Shown here: positions 10,540 through 19,440 of the stretch, in pieces
Position numbering within the stretch: position 1 is the stretch's first letter
Layout of the letters: each line of letters opens with the position of its first letter
Assembly (NCBI RefSeq): GCF_001434895.1
Contig: NZ_AZEE01000002.1
Coordinates: 1 to 64,000, forward strand
Source: Secundilactobacillus odoratitofui DSM 19909 = JCM 15043
Lineage (GTDB): Bacteria; Bacillota; Bacilli; Lactobacillales; Lactobacillaceae
DNA length: 64,000 bases
Direction of reading: 5' to 3'
Program-made: the position numbers and the translations under genes
The notes under the pieces: generated by a model
Seen by the model: only the letters and a program-made list of their open reading frames with translations
What the model was told of the DNA's origin: nothing
Database searches by the model: none

Positions 10540-10732
10540 GCTGGAGAGCAAACAGTGGTATTTTTTGGTGGTGGCAGTGACTAGTCCTCAGTTTGCGCGA
10601 AGCGCTTACTGAGACTGGACGAGTTTAAGACTCGTTGGGGTTTACGAGGCTTAAACTCGAGGTGGAAGACGCGTCAGCGGCTGCAACCGGTCCCACAGCC
10701 ACCACCAAAAAATACCGCTGTTTGCCGGAAGC
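10540..10732 (-). repeat. Cloverleaf repeat element 2 (subfamily B)
   Basis: The outer stem 10550-10574 / 10699-10723 is 25 bp with a single G-T wobble. Inside are a CTCAGT...ACTGAG hairpin and a CGAGTTTAAG...CTTAAACTCG hairpin, plus a weak third one. On the minus strand it reads GCTGTGGGACCGGT at the same place as subfamily A. It lies just beyond the asd terminator. Confidence 0.85.
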
Positions 10733-10757
10733 GTAATCAATAGAAAAACACCAAAAT

Positions 10758-10783
10758 AAAAAGAGCTGCCAAAGCAACTCTCA
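10758..10783 (-). terminator. Intrinsic terminator after asd
   Basis: On the minus strand AGAGTTGC-TTTG-GCAGCTCT is followed by TTTTTATTTT, seven bases after the asd stop. It ends the lysine operon. Confidence 0.85.
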
Positions 10784-10789
10784 AAAAAT

Positions 10790-11887
10790 TTAAGCATTCT
10801 TAGAAGTAATGTACCCCTGAGCCTTAAGTAATTCGGCACATTCAACGGCACCACCGGCAGCACCACGGGCAGTATTGTGAGACAGACCAACAAACTTCCA
10901 GTCGAAAATCTTGTCTTCACGTAACCGACCAATGGAAACGCCCATGCCGTTCTCGAAGTTAACGTCTAAGCGAACTTGTGGCCGATCATCTTCGGTCATG
11001 TACTGAATGAACTGCTTAGGTGCACTTGGTAGGCCTAACCGTTGGGGTTCGCCTTCGTAACTTTCCAACGCGTCAATCAACTCTTGCTTGGTTGGGTTTT
11101 TAGCGAAGTTAACGAACGTAGCAGCAGTGTGGCCATACAAAACGGGAACTCGCAAACACTGTGACGTAATGACAGTACCTTCATCCGGCACGATGCTCTT
11201 CGTATCAGCATCAACGTGGCCCCAGATTTTCAATGGTTCGCGTTCTGACTTTTCTTCTTCACCGGCAATGTATGGAATCACGTTACCTTCCATTTCAGGC
11301 CAGTCCTTAAACGTCTTACCCGCACCAGAAATGGCTTGGTAAGTCGTCGCAATCACTTGCGTTGGTTCGAATTGACGCCATGCAGACAACGCTGGCGTGT
11401 AACTTTGAATCGAACAGTTTGGCTTAACTGCAATGAAGCCACGCTTAGTGCCTAAACGTTCACGCTGATATTTGATGACATCGGTGTGTTCTGGGTTGAT
11501 TTCAGGAATCACCATTGGTACGTCTGGGGTCCAACGGTGCGCACTGTTGTTAGAAACCACTGGCGTTTCAGTCTTAGCATAGGCTTCTTCCAAAGCACGC
11601 GTATCAGCTTTGTCCAAACTGATGGCACTAAATACAAAGTCAACTTGGCTGGCAATCTTATCAACTTGCGCAGCGTCTTGCACAACCATGTCTGAAACGA
11701 CATCGGGCACAGTGCCTTCCAACTTCCAGCGACCATCAACCGCCTGAGCGTAGGTCTTGCCAGCACTGTGTGCGCTCGCTGCAACAGCCACAATCTCGAA
11801 CCAGGGGTGATCTGCGAGAATCTTAATAAACCGTTGACCGACCATCCCCGTGGCACCAATAATACCGACTTTTAACTTATCACTCAT
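10790..11887 (-). CDS. asd: Aspartate-semialdehyde dehydrogenase
   Basis: A 365-residue cytosolic enzyme that reduces aspartyl-4-phosphate to aspartate semialdehyde, the branch point to lysine, threonine and methionine. The N-terminus has the NADP-binding GIIGATGMVGQRF. The catalytic cysteine is in KPNCSIQSYTPAL, and AISGAGKTFKDWPEM follows. The sequence resembles the archaeal/fungal-type subfamily rather than the classic E. coli type (judged from memory of the families). The start is ATG 11887 with GAGGG upstream; the longer frame lacks a ribosome site. It is the last gene of the lysine operon, 86 bases after patA. Confidence 0.93.
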   Translation of the reverse strand: MSDKLKVGIIGATGMVGQRFIKILADHPWFEIVAVAASAHSAGKTYAQAVDGRWKLEGTVPDVVSDMVVQDAAQVDKIASQVDFVFSAISLDKADTRALEEAYAKTETPVVSNNSAHRWTPDVPMVIPEINPEHTDVIKYQRERLGTKRGFIAVKPNCSIQSYTPALSAWRQFEPTQVIATTYQAISGAGKTFKDWPEMEGNVIPYIAGEEEKSEREPLKIWGHVDADTKSIVPDEGTVITSQCLRVPVLYGHTAATFVNFAKNPTKQELIDALESYEGEPQRLGLPSAPKQFIQYMTEDDRPQVRLDVNFENGMGVSIGRLREDKIFDWKFVGLSHNTARGAAGGAVECAELLKAQGYITSKNA

Positions 11888-11973
11888 AACGAATCCCTCA
11901 ACTTCCACACACATATTTCAAATCTAATTTTAATAATGCTAATTAAACTGTATTTGACACAATCAGTCAAGCC

Positions 11974-13161
11974 CTAGGCCTTAATCGAGTCGACAAACGC
12001 TGCCATTCGTTTCATGGCTTCAGCCAAAACAGCATCTGAAGCCGCATAGGAGAAGCGAATGTAGCCCTCACCACCAGCACCAAAAGCACTGCCTGGCACG
12101 CCGCCGACTTTGCCCTTTTCAGCTAAGTCTTCTGCAAAACGAACGTCATCTTGACCATAAGCAGCTGGGATTTTGACGAAGGCGTAAAAGGCGCCACTTG
12201 GCGTTGCCATATCCAGGCCCATCTTGGCGAAGGCCGCTTGTACGAAATCACGGCGCTTCTGATAAGCCTCTCGCATCACGATTGGATCATCTAACCCATT
12301 ATTCAGCGCTTCAGCGGCCGCTGCTTGAGCTGGATTCGATGGTGAGGTGACCATGAAGGCGTGCATCTTAGTTGCATTGGCAATGAATTCGGTTGGACCA
12401 GCAATGTAGCCCATCCGATAACCAGTCATGGCGTGCGACTTCGACAAGCCGTTGATCAAGATCGTCCGTTCTGGAATCACCTTCGCGATTGAGAAATGGT
12501 CAACGCCAAAGGTCAACTCGCTATAAATTTCATCAGCAATCACGTATAAATGATGGTCAGCAATTACCTTAGCCAAGCCTTCTAGCGTCGATTGGGGGTA
12601 TTCAACCCCAGTTGGATTACCAGGATAGTTTAACAAGACGGCCTTCACTGAATCACCCGCTTCGGCCAAAACCTGTTCCAGATGTTCCGGTGTTAACACG
12701 AAACCATCAGCAGAAGTATCCACCTGAATCGTTTCAGCGCCAGCAATCGTGACTAATGGAAAATACAGTGGAAAGGCTGGTGTTGGAATCACAACCTTAT
12801 CACCTGGGTTCAAAATGGTTAGCAAGGTGGCGCAAACTGCTTCAGTCGCCCCAACGGTCGCAATAATCTCAGTTTCTGGATCGTAGTCGAGGTTCTGACT
12901 CGTTTTCAAGTAGTGGTGAATCCCCTGACGAAGGTAAGGCGTCCCCTTTTGTGGCGAATAATGGGAATCATTTTCCGTAATACTCTTAATCGCCGCCTGC
13001 TTTACGTGCTCTGGCACGTTCATATCAGGTTCACCCAAGGTCAATTTAATAATCCCAGGAACCTTCGAAAACTTCTGATCCACTGCCCGAATACCGGACG
13101 GCCCCACTTGATTGAGGCGTTGGTTCACTTGTTGCGATAACTCACTCGCCAATTTTGGCAT
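11974..13161 (-). CDS. patA: N-acetyl-LL-diaminopimelate aminotransferase (PatA-type)
   Basis: A 395-residue fold-type I PLP aminotransferase. Visible are NYPGNPTGVEY, the ADEIYSEL segment, the PLP lysine in INGLSKSHAMTGYRMG, and the substrate-carboxylate arginine in YIRFSYAAS. Position between dapB and asd in the lysine operon assigns it to transamination of N-acetyl-2-amino-6-oxopimelate. ATG 13161 has GGAGTG at the right distance; an in-frame GTG nine bases upstream lies inside that ribosome site. It is clearly paralogous to the aminotransferase at 55527-56696, so specificity rests on context. Confidence 0.88.
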   Translation of the reverse strand: MPKLASELSQQVNQRLNQVGPSGIRAVDQKFSKVPGIIKLTLGEPDMNVPEHVKQAAIKSITENDSHYSPQKGTPYLRQGIHHYLKTSQNLDYDPETEIIATVGATEAVCATLLTILNPGDKVVIPTPAFPLYFPLVTIAGAETIQVDTSADGFVLTPEHLEQVLAEAGDSVKAVLLNYPGNPTGVEYPQSTLEGLAKVIADHHLYVIADEIYSELTFGVDHFSIAKVIPERTILINGLSKSHAMTGYRMGYIAGPTEFIANATKMHAFMVTSPSNPAQAAAAEALNNGLDDPIVMREAYQKRRDFVQAAFAKMGLDMATPSGAFYAFVKIPAAYGQDDVRFAEDLAEKGKVGGVPGSAFGAGGEGYIRFSYAASDAVLAEAMKRMAAFVDSIKA

Positions 13162-13217
13162 GATAGTCACTCCGATTTCACATAAATTAAGAATTCAATA
13201 ATAAGATTATAAAACAA

Positions 13218-13997
13218 TTAAAGAACATTTTCGAGCCCAACGACTAATTCGTGCAGAGACTCAACGTGATCCATCGCGACTTTGACACCGGTCATAAACG
13301 ATTGGCGATCAAATGAATCCTGGCGAATCGTTAAGGCTTCACCCGGACCACCAAAGAGGACTTGTTCGTGAGCGACGTAACCCGGTAACCGAACGGCATG
13401 AATGTGAATGCCGTGATAATCGCCACCGCGAACGCCCGCTAAGCTTTCGGTTTCATCAGGATTACCCTGCTCGTGTTCAGGACGAACTTCATCAATTAAC
13501 TTGGCCGTGCTCAATGCCGTGCCAGAAGGGGCATCCGCCTTGTTATCATGGTGCATCTCGATAATTTCAACATCCGGGAAGTATTTGGCAGCCTCCTGCG
13601 CAAACTTCATCAATAACACGGCTGACATCCCAAAGTTAGGTGCGATCAGCCCGCCCAGTTGTTTAGCACTGGCCAACTGTTGTAATTCAGCAACTTGGGC
13701 ATCCGTTAAGCCCGTAGTGCCGATTACTGGGTGAATACCGTGTTCGATTGCGAACTTGGTGTTGGCGTACACTGCGCTTGGCAAGGTGAAGTCGATCCAA
13801 ATATCAGCATCCGTTTCAATTTGGTCTAAATCATCGAATACTTTAACGGTGGCTGGTAAGTTATAATCAGCTGGATTCAGTGACGTCAACCCACCCGCAA
13901 AACCAGCAACCAATTCATACCCCTCAGTTTCTTCGACTAAGTGCACCGCTTTTTGTCCCATAGCACCGGTAAATCCGGCTACAATTACCTTTGTCAT
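13218..13997 (-). CDS. dapB: 4-hydroxy-tetrahydrodipicolinate reductase
   Basis: A 259-residue NAD(P)H-dependent reductase. The Rossmann motif is [13 protein letters not shown] at the N-terminus. GTTGLT is in the middle. The signature [15 protein letters not shown] carries the catalytic His and Lys. Length is that of the family (about 250-270). Its ATG lies two bases after the dapA stop, so the two are translated together; product of DapA passes directly to DapB. Confidence 0.96.
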   Translation of the reverse strand: MTKVIVAGFTGAMGQKAVHLVEETEGYELVAGFAGGLTSLNPADYNLPATVKVFDDLDQIETDADIWIDFTLPSAVYANTKFAIEHGIHPVIGTTGLTDAQVAELQQLASAKQLGGLIAPNFGMSAVLLMKFAQEAAKYFPDVEIIEMHHDNKADAPSGTALSTAKLIDEVRPEHEQGNPDETESLAGVRGGDYHGIHIHAVRLPGYVAHEQVLFGGPGEALTIRQDSFDRQSFMTGVKVAMDHVESLHELVVGLENVL

Positions 13998-13999
13998 CT

Positions 14000-14923
14000 C
14001 TAATTAGCTCCTAACTCAACTGGCACATCGTGTAACAACGCATCTGCCTCTAAATCTAAGGCAACGGCCAATTGTTGTTTTTCGGCGTCATTTAACGACA
14101 GAATTGGTAACCGGCAGCCACCAACAGAGAAACCTTGGGCATTTAAGACTGCCTTGACTGGTGATGGTGATGGGAACATGAACAAAGCAGCCATCTTTGG
14201 CGTTAATTGACGCTTCAGTTGACCAGCGGTTGCTAAATCGCCAGCGTACAGTGCGTCATACATTGCCCGCATCTGGGGACCATAAATGTGAGCAGCTACG
14301 GAAATCACACCAGCACCACCAACCACGCGCGCTGATAAAGCCTGAGCGTCTTCACCACTGTAAACGCTGAAGCCTTCAGCGCTGTGTTCTACCAAGTACT
14401 CAATGTCTTCGATTGAGGTACATTGCTTGACCCCTGCAATCATGGGGTGTTGTGATAATTCAACCACAGTGTCATTTGCCATCGTCACGCCCGTTCGACC
14501 AGGAATGTTATAAATGATGATTGGCTTTTCAGCGGCATCAGCAACGGCTGTAAAGTGGGCAATCATGCCTCGTTGGTTAGGCTTGTTGTAGTAAGGGACC
14601 ACCACGAGTTCATAATCAACACCGGCAATTTGGCTAACCTCACGCGTAAAATCAATGGTTTCCTGGGTATTATTACTCCCGGTCCCAGCAATCACTGGTA
14701 CACGACCGTTAATGATTTGAGCAAATCGCGTATACAGTTCAATCTTTTCATCGTGACTGAGCGTTGGTGTTTCACCAGTTGTACCACCAATCACAAATCC
14801 TTTGTTGCCAACGGCCAGCAAGTGCTCCGTCAACCGTTCGAGTGCTGGATAGTCAATATGATTCTGTTCGTCAAATGGTGTAATAATTGCGGTCATGAGA
14901 TCAACATTGTTTAAAGTTGTCAT
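14000..14923 (-). CDS. dapA: 4-hydroxy-tetrahydrodipicolinate synthase
   Basis: A 307-residue class I aldolase-type (beta/alpha)8 barrel that condenses pyruvate with aspartate semialdehyde. It shows [10 protein letters not shown] (pyruvate-binding Thr-Thr), the catalytic tyrosine in VVPYYNKP, and the Schiff-base lysine in IAGVKQCTS. The start is ATG 14923 with an AAGGGGA ribosome site. It is fourth in the lysine operon, 35 bases after the deacetylase. Confidence 0.96.
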   Translation of the reverse strand: MTTLNNVDLMTAIITPFDEQNHIDYPALERLTEHLLAVGNKGFVIGGTTGETPTLSHDEKIELYTRFAQIINGRVPVIAGTGSNNTQETIDFTREVSQIAGVDYELVVVPYYNKPNQRGMIAHFTAVADAAEKPIIIYNIPGRTGVTMANDTVVELSQHPMIAGVKQCTSIEDIEYLVEHSAEGFSVYSGEDAQALSARVVGGAGVISVAAHIYGPQMRAMYDALYAGDLATAGQLKRQLTPKMAALFMFPSPSPVKAVLNAQGFSVGGCRLPILSLNDAEKQQLAVALDLEADALLHDVPVELGAN

Positions 14924-14958
14924 TTTAAAGTCCCCTTTTCATTAACACGTGCTTACGG

Positions 14959-16116
14959 TTATGCGGTCATCCGGTCGTTCAAAAAGGCCGTGATTGCGTT
15001 GATGCCTTTACTAATTGCTGATTCATCTGGATTTAGCGTTGCTGAGTGAAGTTGTGAATCATCTTCAACGCCCAGCCAAAACATGGTGCCCGGAATCTTA
15101 GATAGTAGGTAGCCAAAGTCCTCACCAGTCATTGCCGGCTTCGTTTCGACAAAGGTCACCTCAGGATTATTTTTCATAAAGTTAATGAAACGTTTCGTCA
15201 ACTCTGGGGCATTTTCAACCGGAAGATAGCCACCCTGGTTCAAGCTGACTGTCACTTCGGCGTTAAAACTCTTAGCGATGCCTTCACCAACTTCGCGCAA
15301 GCGCTGATCAATTTTTTCAATCATCACCTGAGTTAAGCCGCGAATCGTCCCTTCGATGTGAGCGTGACCCGCAATCACGTTACGAATCGTGCCGGCCTCT
15401 AGCTTACCCAAGGTAATGACACCACCCTCGATGGGATCAATACTACGCGAGATGATGGTTTGAACTTGGCCAATCAACTGAGCGGCTGCCACCACCATAT
15501 CGTTGGCATCTTGTGGGTACGCGGCGTGACCACCTTTACCTTCAAGGTCAATATTGACTTCGGTTGTACCGGCAAACAGTGTCCCGAGTCGAGCACCAAT
15601 TGCACCAGCTGGTAAATCGGGGTTATCGTGTAACCCGTAAAATTCATTCGGTCGCCATTCGCCCTCAAATACGTTAAGCTCGTAAGCTAATTTACCACCG
15701 TTCTCGCTTTCCTCAGCTGGCTGGAAGAAGAAGATCAGGTTATCAACGGGCTGATGTTCTGAGAAATAACTCAACACACCTAACGCAACGGTCATGTGAA
15801 TATCATGTCCACAAGCGTGCATCACACCTGGATTCTTGGAAGCAAACGGCAAACCCGTTTTTTCGCTGACAGGAAGCGCATCAATATCGGTCCGATAACC
15901 AAGCGTTCGTTTCGGGTTGCTGCCTGTGACACGTACCAACAGCGCCGTTGGTAAGTCTTTAATGTGTTTGACTTGCAGATTGGTTTGATCAAAACTGGCA
16001 ATCACTTTTTCCAGGTAGGCCGAAGTACGAACTTCCTTCAAGGCCAACTCTGGCATTGCGTGTAAATCACGACGAATCTGAATCAAGGCTTCTTCTGTCA
16101 GTACTGTCATTGTCAT
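14959..16116 (-). CDS. dapL: N-acetyldiaminopimelate deacetylase (M20 family)
   Basis: A 385-residue M20 amidohydrolase removing the acetyl group from N-acetyl-LL-diaminopimelate. Metal ligands are visible in HACGHDIHMTVALG, QPAEESENGG, YGLHDNPDLPAGAIG and the C-terminal LHSATLNPDE; the dimerisation-domain hallmark GKGGHAAYPQ is present. The symbol follows the B. subtilis usage (ykuR). The start lies on the dapH stop: GTG at 16119 overlaps it, ATG at 16116 follows immediately, and another ATG is at 16110; the exact initiator is uncertain. Operon position excludes a general hippurate hydrolase role as the main one. Confidence 0.9.
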   Translation of the reverse strand: MTMTVLTEEALIQIRRDLHAMPELALKEVRTSAYLEKVIASFDQTNLQVKHIKDLPTALLVRVTGSNPKRTLGYRTDIDALPVSEKTGLPFASKNPGVMHACGHDIHMTVALGVLSYFSEHQPVDNLIFFFQPAEESENGGKLAYELNVFEGEWRPNEFYGLHDNPDLPAGAIGARLGTLFAGTTEVNIDLEGKGGHAAYPQDANDMVVAAAQLIGQVQTIISRSIDPIEGGVITLGKLEAGTIRNVIAGHAHIEGTIRGLTQVMIEKIDQRLREVGEGIAKSFNAEVTVSLNQGGYLPVENAPELTKRFINFMKNNPEVTFVETKPAMTGEDFGYLLSKIPGTMFWLGVEDDSQLHSATLNPDESAISKGINAITAFLNDRMTA

Positions 16117-16826
16117 CACAACTTTCTTAAATCATCTTCGAGACCGGTCTTTGATTCGGTCTTTTCGTCAACGTTTTTAATGAATCGGGCTGGCACACCG
16201 GCAACCATCGTGTGGGGTGCGACATCTTGTGTAACCACCGCACCGGCTGCAACAACGGCACCTTCGCCAACGTGAACGCCTTCAATCACCACAGCATTTG
16301 CACCAATCATGACGTTATCATCAACACGAACGGGTTCAGCAGAAGCTGGTTCAACTACCCCGGCTAAAACGGTCCCGGCGCCGATGTGAGTGTGCTTACC
16401 AACAATCGCACGGCCGCCAAGTACAGCGCCCATATCAATCATGGTATCAGCGCCAATTTCAGCACCAATGTTAATGGTTGCGCCCATCATAATCACGGCG
16501 TTATCGCCAATTAAAACTTGATCCCGAATGATTGCGCCTGGTTCGATTCTGGCATTGACCCCTTTCAAGTCCATTAAAGGGACCGCCGTGTTGCGCGTTT
16601 GATTTTCAACTTCTGTGTCGGTAATCACCGCTTTGTGCGCTTCAAGGAAAGGTCCAATCTCTGCCCAGTCTCCAAACAAGACCCCGGTCTTCGTTTCAAC
16701 AAAGGCTTTGATACTTGCAGGTACTTCTAAGTTAGCCAAATCACCTTTGATGTATACCTTAACGGGTGTCTTCTTGGGTGCGTTGGCGATGTAATCAATA
16801 ATTGCTTGTGCGTCTAATTCTGCCAT
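16116..16826 (-). CDS. dapH: Tetrahydrodipicolinate N-acetyltransferase
   Basis: A 236-residue left-handed beta-helix acetyltransferase. It has a short N-terminal helical domain, then hexapeptide repeats from about residue 90 (for example [31 protein letters not shown]) and the C-terminal [14 protein letters not shown]. It commits the pathway to acetylated rather than succinylated intermediates, consistent with the neighbouring M20 deacetylase. It lies 45 bases after lysA and overlaps the start of the deacetylase gene. Confidence 0.95.
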   Translation of the reverse strand: MAELDAQAIIDYIANAPKKTPVKVYIKGDLANLEVPASIKAFVETKTGVLFGDWAEIGPFLEAHKAVITDTEVENQTRNTAVPLMDLKGVNARIEPGAIIRDQVLIGDNAVIMMGATINIGAEIGADTMIDMGAVLGGRAIVGKHTHIGAGTVLAGVVEPASAEPVRVDDNVMIGANAVVIEGVHVGEGAVVAAGAVVTQDVAPHTMVAGVPARFIKNVDEKTESKTGLEDDLRKL

Positions 16827-16871
16827 GAATTTATCCTCATCTCTCTGATATGAATTATAATAGGAAGTTTT

Positions 16872-18188
16872 TTAGTTATTTTTCGTATATGATCGATCTA
16901 ACCGGGTCAAATCGGCGTAGGTTTCACGCTCAACAACCAGTGCTGATTCGCCGTTTTCCACGAAGACCACTGCTGGTCGTGGATTACGATTATAGTTGGA
17001 AGCCATCGAGTAACCATAGGCACCCGTATCGAGGATGGCAAGTAAGTCGCCCGGTTTAGTTTCCGGTAGCGCCTGTTCGTTGATCAGGATATCACCAGAT
17101 TCACAATACTTGCCGGCAATGTGAACCGTTTCAGTCGTTTTGGCGGTTGGGTTGTTTGCGAGCACTGCTTCGTACTCCGCTTGGTAAAGGGCTGGGCGGA
17201 TATTATCCCCCATCCCACCGTCTACGGTTAAATAGGAAGTTAACCCAGGCACATCCTTACGTGACCCAATCGTGTAGAGGCTGTAACCTGCAGGACCAGC
17301 AATGGAGCGACCAGGTTCGATCCAAACGGCCGGCATATTTAAGTGATGTTCACCGGCGCTTTGCTTGATGGTCTTTACAATGGCATCAACGAACGCTTCT
17401 GGCGCGAGTGGGTGGTCATCTTGCGTGTATTGAATCCCGAAGCCACCACCAACGTTAATAACTTCTGGCTGGTAGTTAAACTGTTCGTGCCAATCGGCTG
17501 CAATTTCAACCAGTTTTTCGGCCGCCATTTGGAAGCCGTTCAGTTCAAAGATTTGTGATCCAATATGAGCGTGAATGCCCAACATGTTCATTCGGTCATT
17601 AGCAAGCACGATTTGAAGCGCCTTAGCGGCTTGACCTGAGTTAAGGTCAAAGCCAAACTTGCTGTCTTCTTGACCGGTCGAAATGTATTCGTGGGTGTGC
17701 GCCGAAATACCTGGTGTGATCCGCATCATAACTGAAATACTGGCGTCATGCTCACGTAAGACCTGGTCCAGTAAATCAATTTCGTGGAAGTTATCCAAGA
17801 CGATCACCCCGACATGATGTTCAACGGCCATCTCAAGTTCAGCCAACGACTTGTTATTACCGTGGAAGCTGACCCTTGCCATTGGGAAGTTGGCTTGAAT
17901 TGCAGTGTAAAGTTCACCGCCGGAAACAACATCAATGTGGGCTTCTTCTTGGTCAATCACCTGGTACATGGCAATTGTTGCGAAAGCCTTGCTGGCATAA
18001 CTCACTGCGTAGTTCACATCGTTATCTTCAAACACGGATTTGAAGCGCCGAATCTGATCACGAATTTTTGACACATCGTACACTGCCAAAGGGGTTTGGT
18101 ACTTAGCAGCTAACTCAGTTGCATCTACCCCACCAATCGTTAAATGTCCTGCTTCGTTGATCTGTTGGTCCGTCAATTGTTCGCTCAT
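16872..18188 (-). CDS. lysA: Diaminopimelate decarboxylase
   Basis: A 438-residue PLP enzyme of the alanine-racemase fold converting meso-diaminopimelate to lysine. Recognisable features are the PLP lysine in AVSYASKAFAT, GIHAHIGSQIF, INVGGGFGIQY, the EPGRSIAGPAG block and the catalytic cysteine in AGKYCESGDIL. The start is ATG 18188 with GGAGGG at seven bases; a longer frame to 18260 would run through the riboswitch terminator and is rejected. First gene of the lysine operon and directly controlled by the lysine riboswitch. Confidence 0.96.
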   Translation of the reverse strand: MSEQLTDQQINEAGHLTIGGVDATELAAKYQTPLAVYDVSKIRDQIRRFKSVFEDNDVNYAVSYASKAFATIAMYQVIDQEEAHIDVVSGGELYTAIQANFPMARVSFHGNNKSLAELEMAVEHHVGVIVLDNFHEIDLLDQVLREHDASISVMMRITPGISAHTHEYISTGQEDSKFGFDLNSGQAAKALQIVLANDRMNMLGIHAHIGSQIFELNGFQMAAEKLVEIAADWHEQFNYQPEVINVGGGFGIQYTQDDHPLAPEAFVDAIVKTIKQSAGEHHLNMPAVWIEPGRSIAGPAGYSLYTIGSRKDVPGLTSYLTVDGGMGDNIRPALYQAEYEAVLANNPTAKTTETVHIAGKYCESGDILINEQALPETKPGDLLAILDTGAYGYSMASNYNRNPRPAVVFVENGESALVVERETYADLTRLDRSYTKNN

Positions 18189-18222
18189 GTTATGCCCTCC
18201 GGTGATTGTGGTTATACGAAAA

Positions 18223-18257
18223 GGGATCCTTTTGTTCACGCTAAACAAAAGGATCCC
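18223..18257 (-). terminator. Riboswitch-controlled terminator in the lysA leader
   Basis: A perfect 14-bp stem (18223-18236 / 18244-18257) with a 7-base loop is followed on the minus strand by TTTTCG. It lies between the lysine aptamer and lysA, where the L-box expression platform is expected. The short T-run suggests moderate termination. Confidence 0.85.
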
Positions 18258-18290
18258 CAAATTTAATCACATAAATTAATGGTCTCATTT

Positions 18291-18463
18291 TCGATAGCGC
18301 CCCGCGAGCTATTGCCCGCGACAGTTCGTGGCCTCTTAAACCACGTCCCAGCTAACTAAGTTCTGTAAAGCCTAGCGCTTCGGCAACCGCCCCTTTTAGT
18401 CTGCTTCATCGTCATTACAGTGACTTCACAGACTGACTCTTGTTGGTTGCGACCTCTTCGATT
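18291..18463 (-). promoter_or_regulatory. Lysine riboswitch (L-box)
   Basis: Reading the minus strand, the L-box landmarks appear in order: GAAGAGGTCGCAACC, AAGAGTCAGTCTGTGAAG, AGGGGCGGTTGCCGAAGCG, and a long arm closing with GGGGCGCTATCGA. These match the consensus AGAGGTGCG ... GAGGGG.NGCCGAAG known from lysC leaders. Lysine binding should favour the downstream terminator and shut off the seven-gene operon. Confidence 0.92.
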
Positions 18464-18472
18464 TATTCAAAG

Positions 18473-18499
18473 TCTATAATTGTTTTCACAGATAGTCAA
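18473..18499 (-). promoter_or_regulatory. Probable promoter of the lysine operon
   Basis: On the minus strand TTGACT (18499-18494) and TATAGA (18478-18473) lie 15 bases apart, just upstream of the aptamer. Spacing is short of the ideal 17, so the exact hexamers are tentative. Confidence 0.5.
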
Positions 18500-18572
18500 G
18501 TGATTTTTCATAATTTACTTAGATTAAGTGCTCGAAGGATTTGAAATGATTGCGGTTGAATGATTACCATGT

Positions 18573-18787
18573 GCGCCTTTCGGCCCACTGCCACTCCGAC
18601 TATCAGCTTGGCGCCGCTACTGTGGGACCAGCTTCAGCCACGCATAACCCGCGTGGCTTACGCTTCGCTTCTGAGCCTCAAAACCCGAGTCTCAGAAACG
18701 TCCAGAGGTTGTAAGCGCTAGAAGCGCCAACAACCACTTGTCACTGCAACCGCGCCAAGCTGATAGTCTCCGTTCTCGTTGCGGAGT
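18573..18787 (+). repeat. Cloverleaf repeat element 3 (subfamily B)
   Basis: The outer stem 18598-18614 / 18752-18768 is a perfect 17 bp. Three hairpins follow: a strong GCCACGC...GCGTGGC, then TCTGAG...CTCAGA, then GGTTGT...ACAACC (both read on the minus strand). The junction TACTGTGGGACCAGC corresponds to the family's GCTGTGGG block. It stands directly upstream of the lysine-operon promoter. Confidence 0.85.
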
Positions 18788-19083
18788 AGGTAAATTAAAC
18801 GATAACTTTGAACAGAATCTTAAACGGATTCTTTCAAGACCATCATCACTGTTAAAGTGACATAGAGTACTTCTACGTGGCAACGTTTTTTATTGCGTAA
18901 ATCATCAGGTACTTTTTAATACTAGACGTGTTTACTGAGTTCAATTTCATTGTGTTCTCGGAAAACTCGTTGAGTCGTTTAATTAAATTGGGCAAAAACT
19001 AACAATCGAAGTGGCGTGCGTACTTAACTTTAGGACCATGTCATAATCGTTTCTTGAATGCGTTCATCAATTCTTCCAAATTA
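18788..19083. other. Spacer between cloverleaf elements 3 and 4
   Basis: No gene is supportable here. It is AT-rich with a few small hairpins, and lies between the divergent lysine operon and aspartokinase gene. Confidence 0.5.
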
Positions 19084-19264
19084 GCCGCAGAGTCACTCGC
19101 TTTTTTCGGTGGCAGTGACAAGAACTTGTTGGCGCTTCAGCGGTTACAAGTTCTGGACGTATTTGAGACTCGGTGCTTTACCGTGGCTCAAATATGAGGC
19201 GTAAGACGCATCGCGGCTGAAGCCGGTCCCACAGCTACCGAAAAAAGCGAGTGACCGGAGGCGC
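19084..19264 (-). repeat. Cloverleaf repeat element 4 (subfamily B)
   Basis: The outer stem 19093-19110 / 19237-19254 is a perfect 18 bp. Inner hairpins are AGAACTTGT...ACAAGTTCT and TATTTGAG...CTCAAATA. GGTCCCACAGC near the right end is the family junction block in minus orientation. It forms a (+)/(-) pair with element 3. Confidence 0.87.
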
Positions 19265-19358
19265 CATCGTGCACAAACTCATATCGATGCAAAAGCTAAA
19301 AAAACTTTATATCTACTAAGTGCTCACTCAAACTGTGGGTATTTTCACATTTCAACGG

Positions 19359-19386
19359 TTGCGAAACCAAAATAAACTGTTAGAAT
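19359..19386 (+). promoter_or_regulatory. Probable promoter of the aspartokinase gene
   Basis: TTGCGA at 19359-19364 and TAGAAT at 19381-19386 are separated by 16 bases, about 55 bases upstream of the start codon. No riboswitch-like leader is present between it and the gene. Confidence 0.55.
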
Positions 19387-19440
19387 TCAATGTAATTATT
19401 AACCGTTCGTGAAAATTGCGACGGACAGGGAGTGTTGAAT

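Noticed and set aside
19265-19440. A second lysine riboswitch before aspartokinase
   Set aside because: None of the L-box landmarks occurs between the promoter and start codon.
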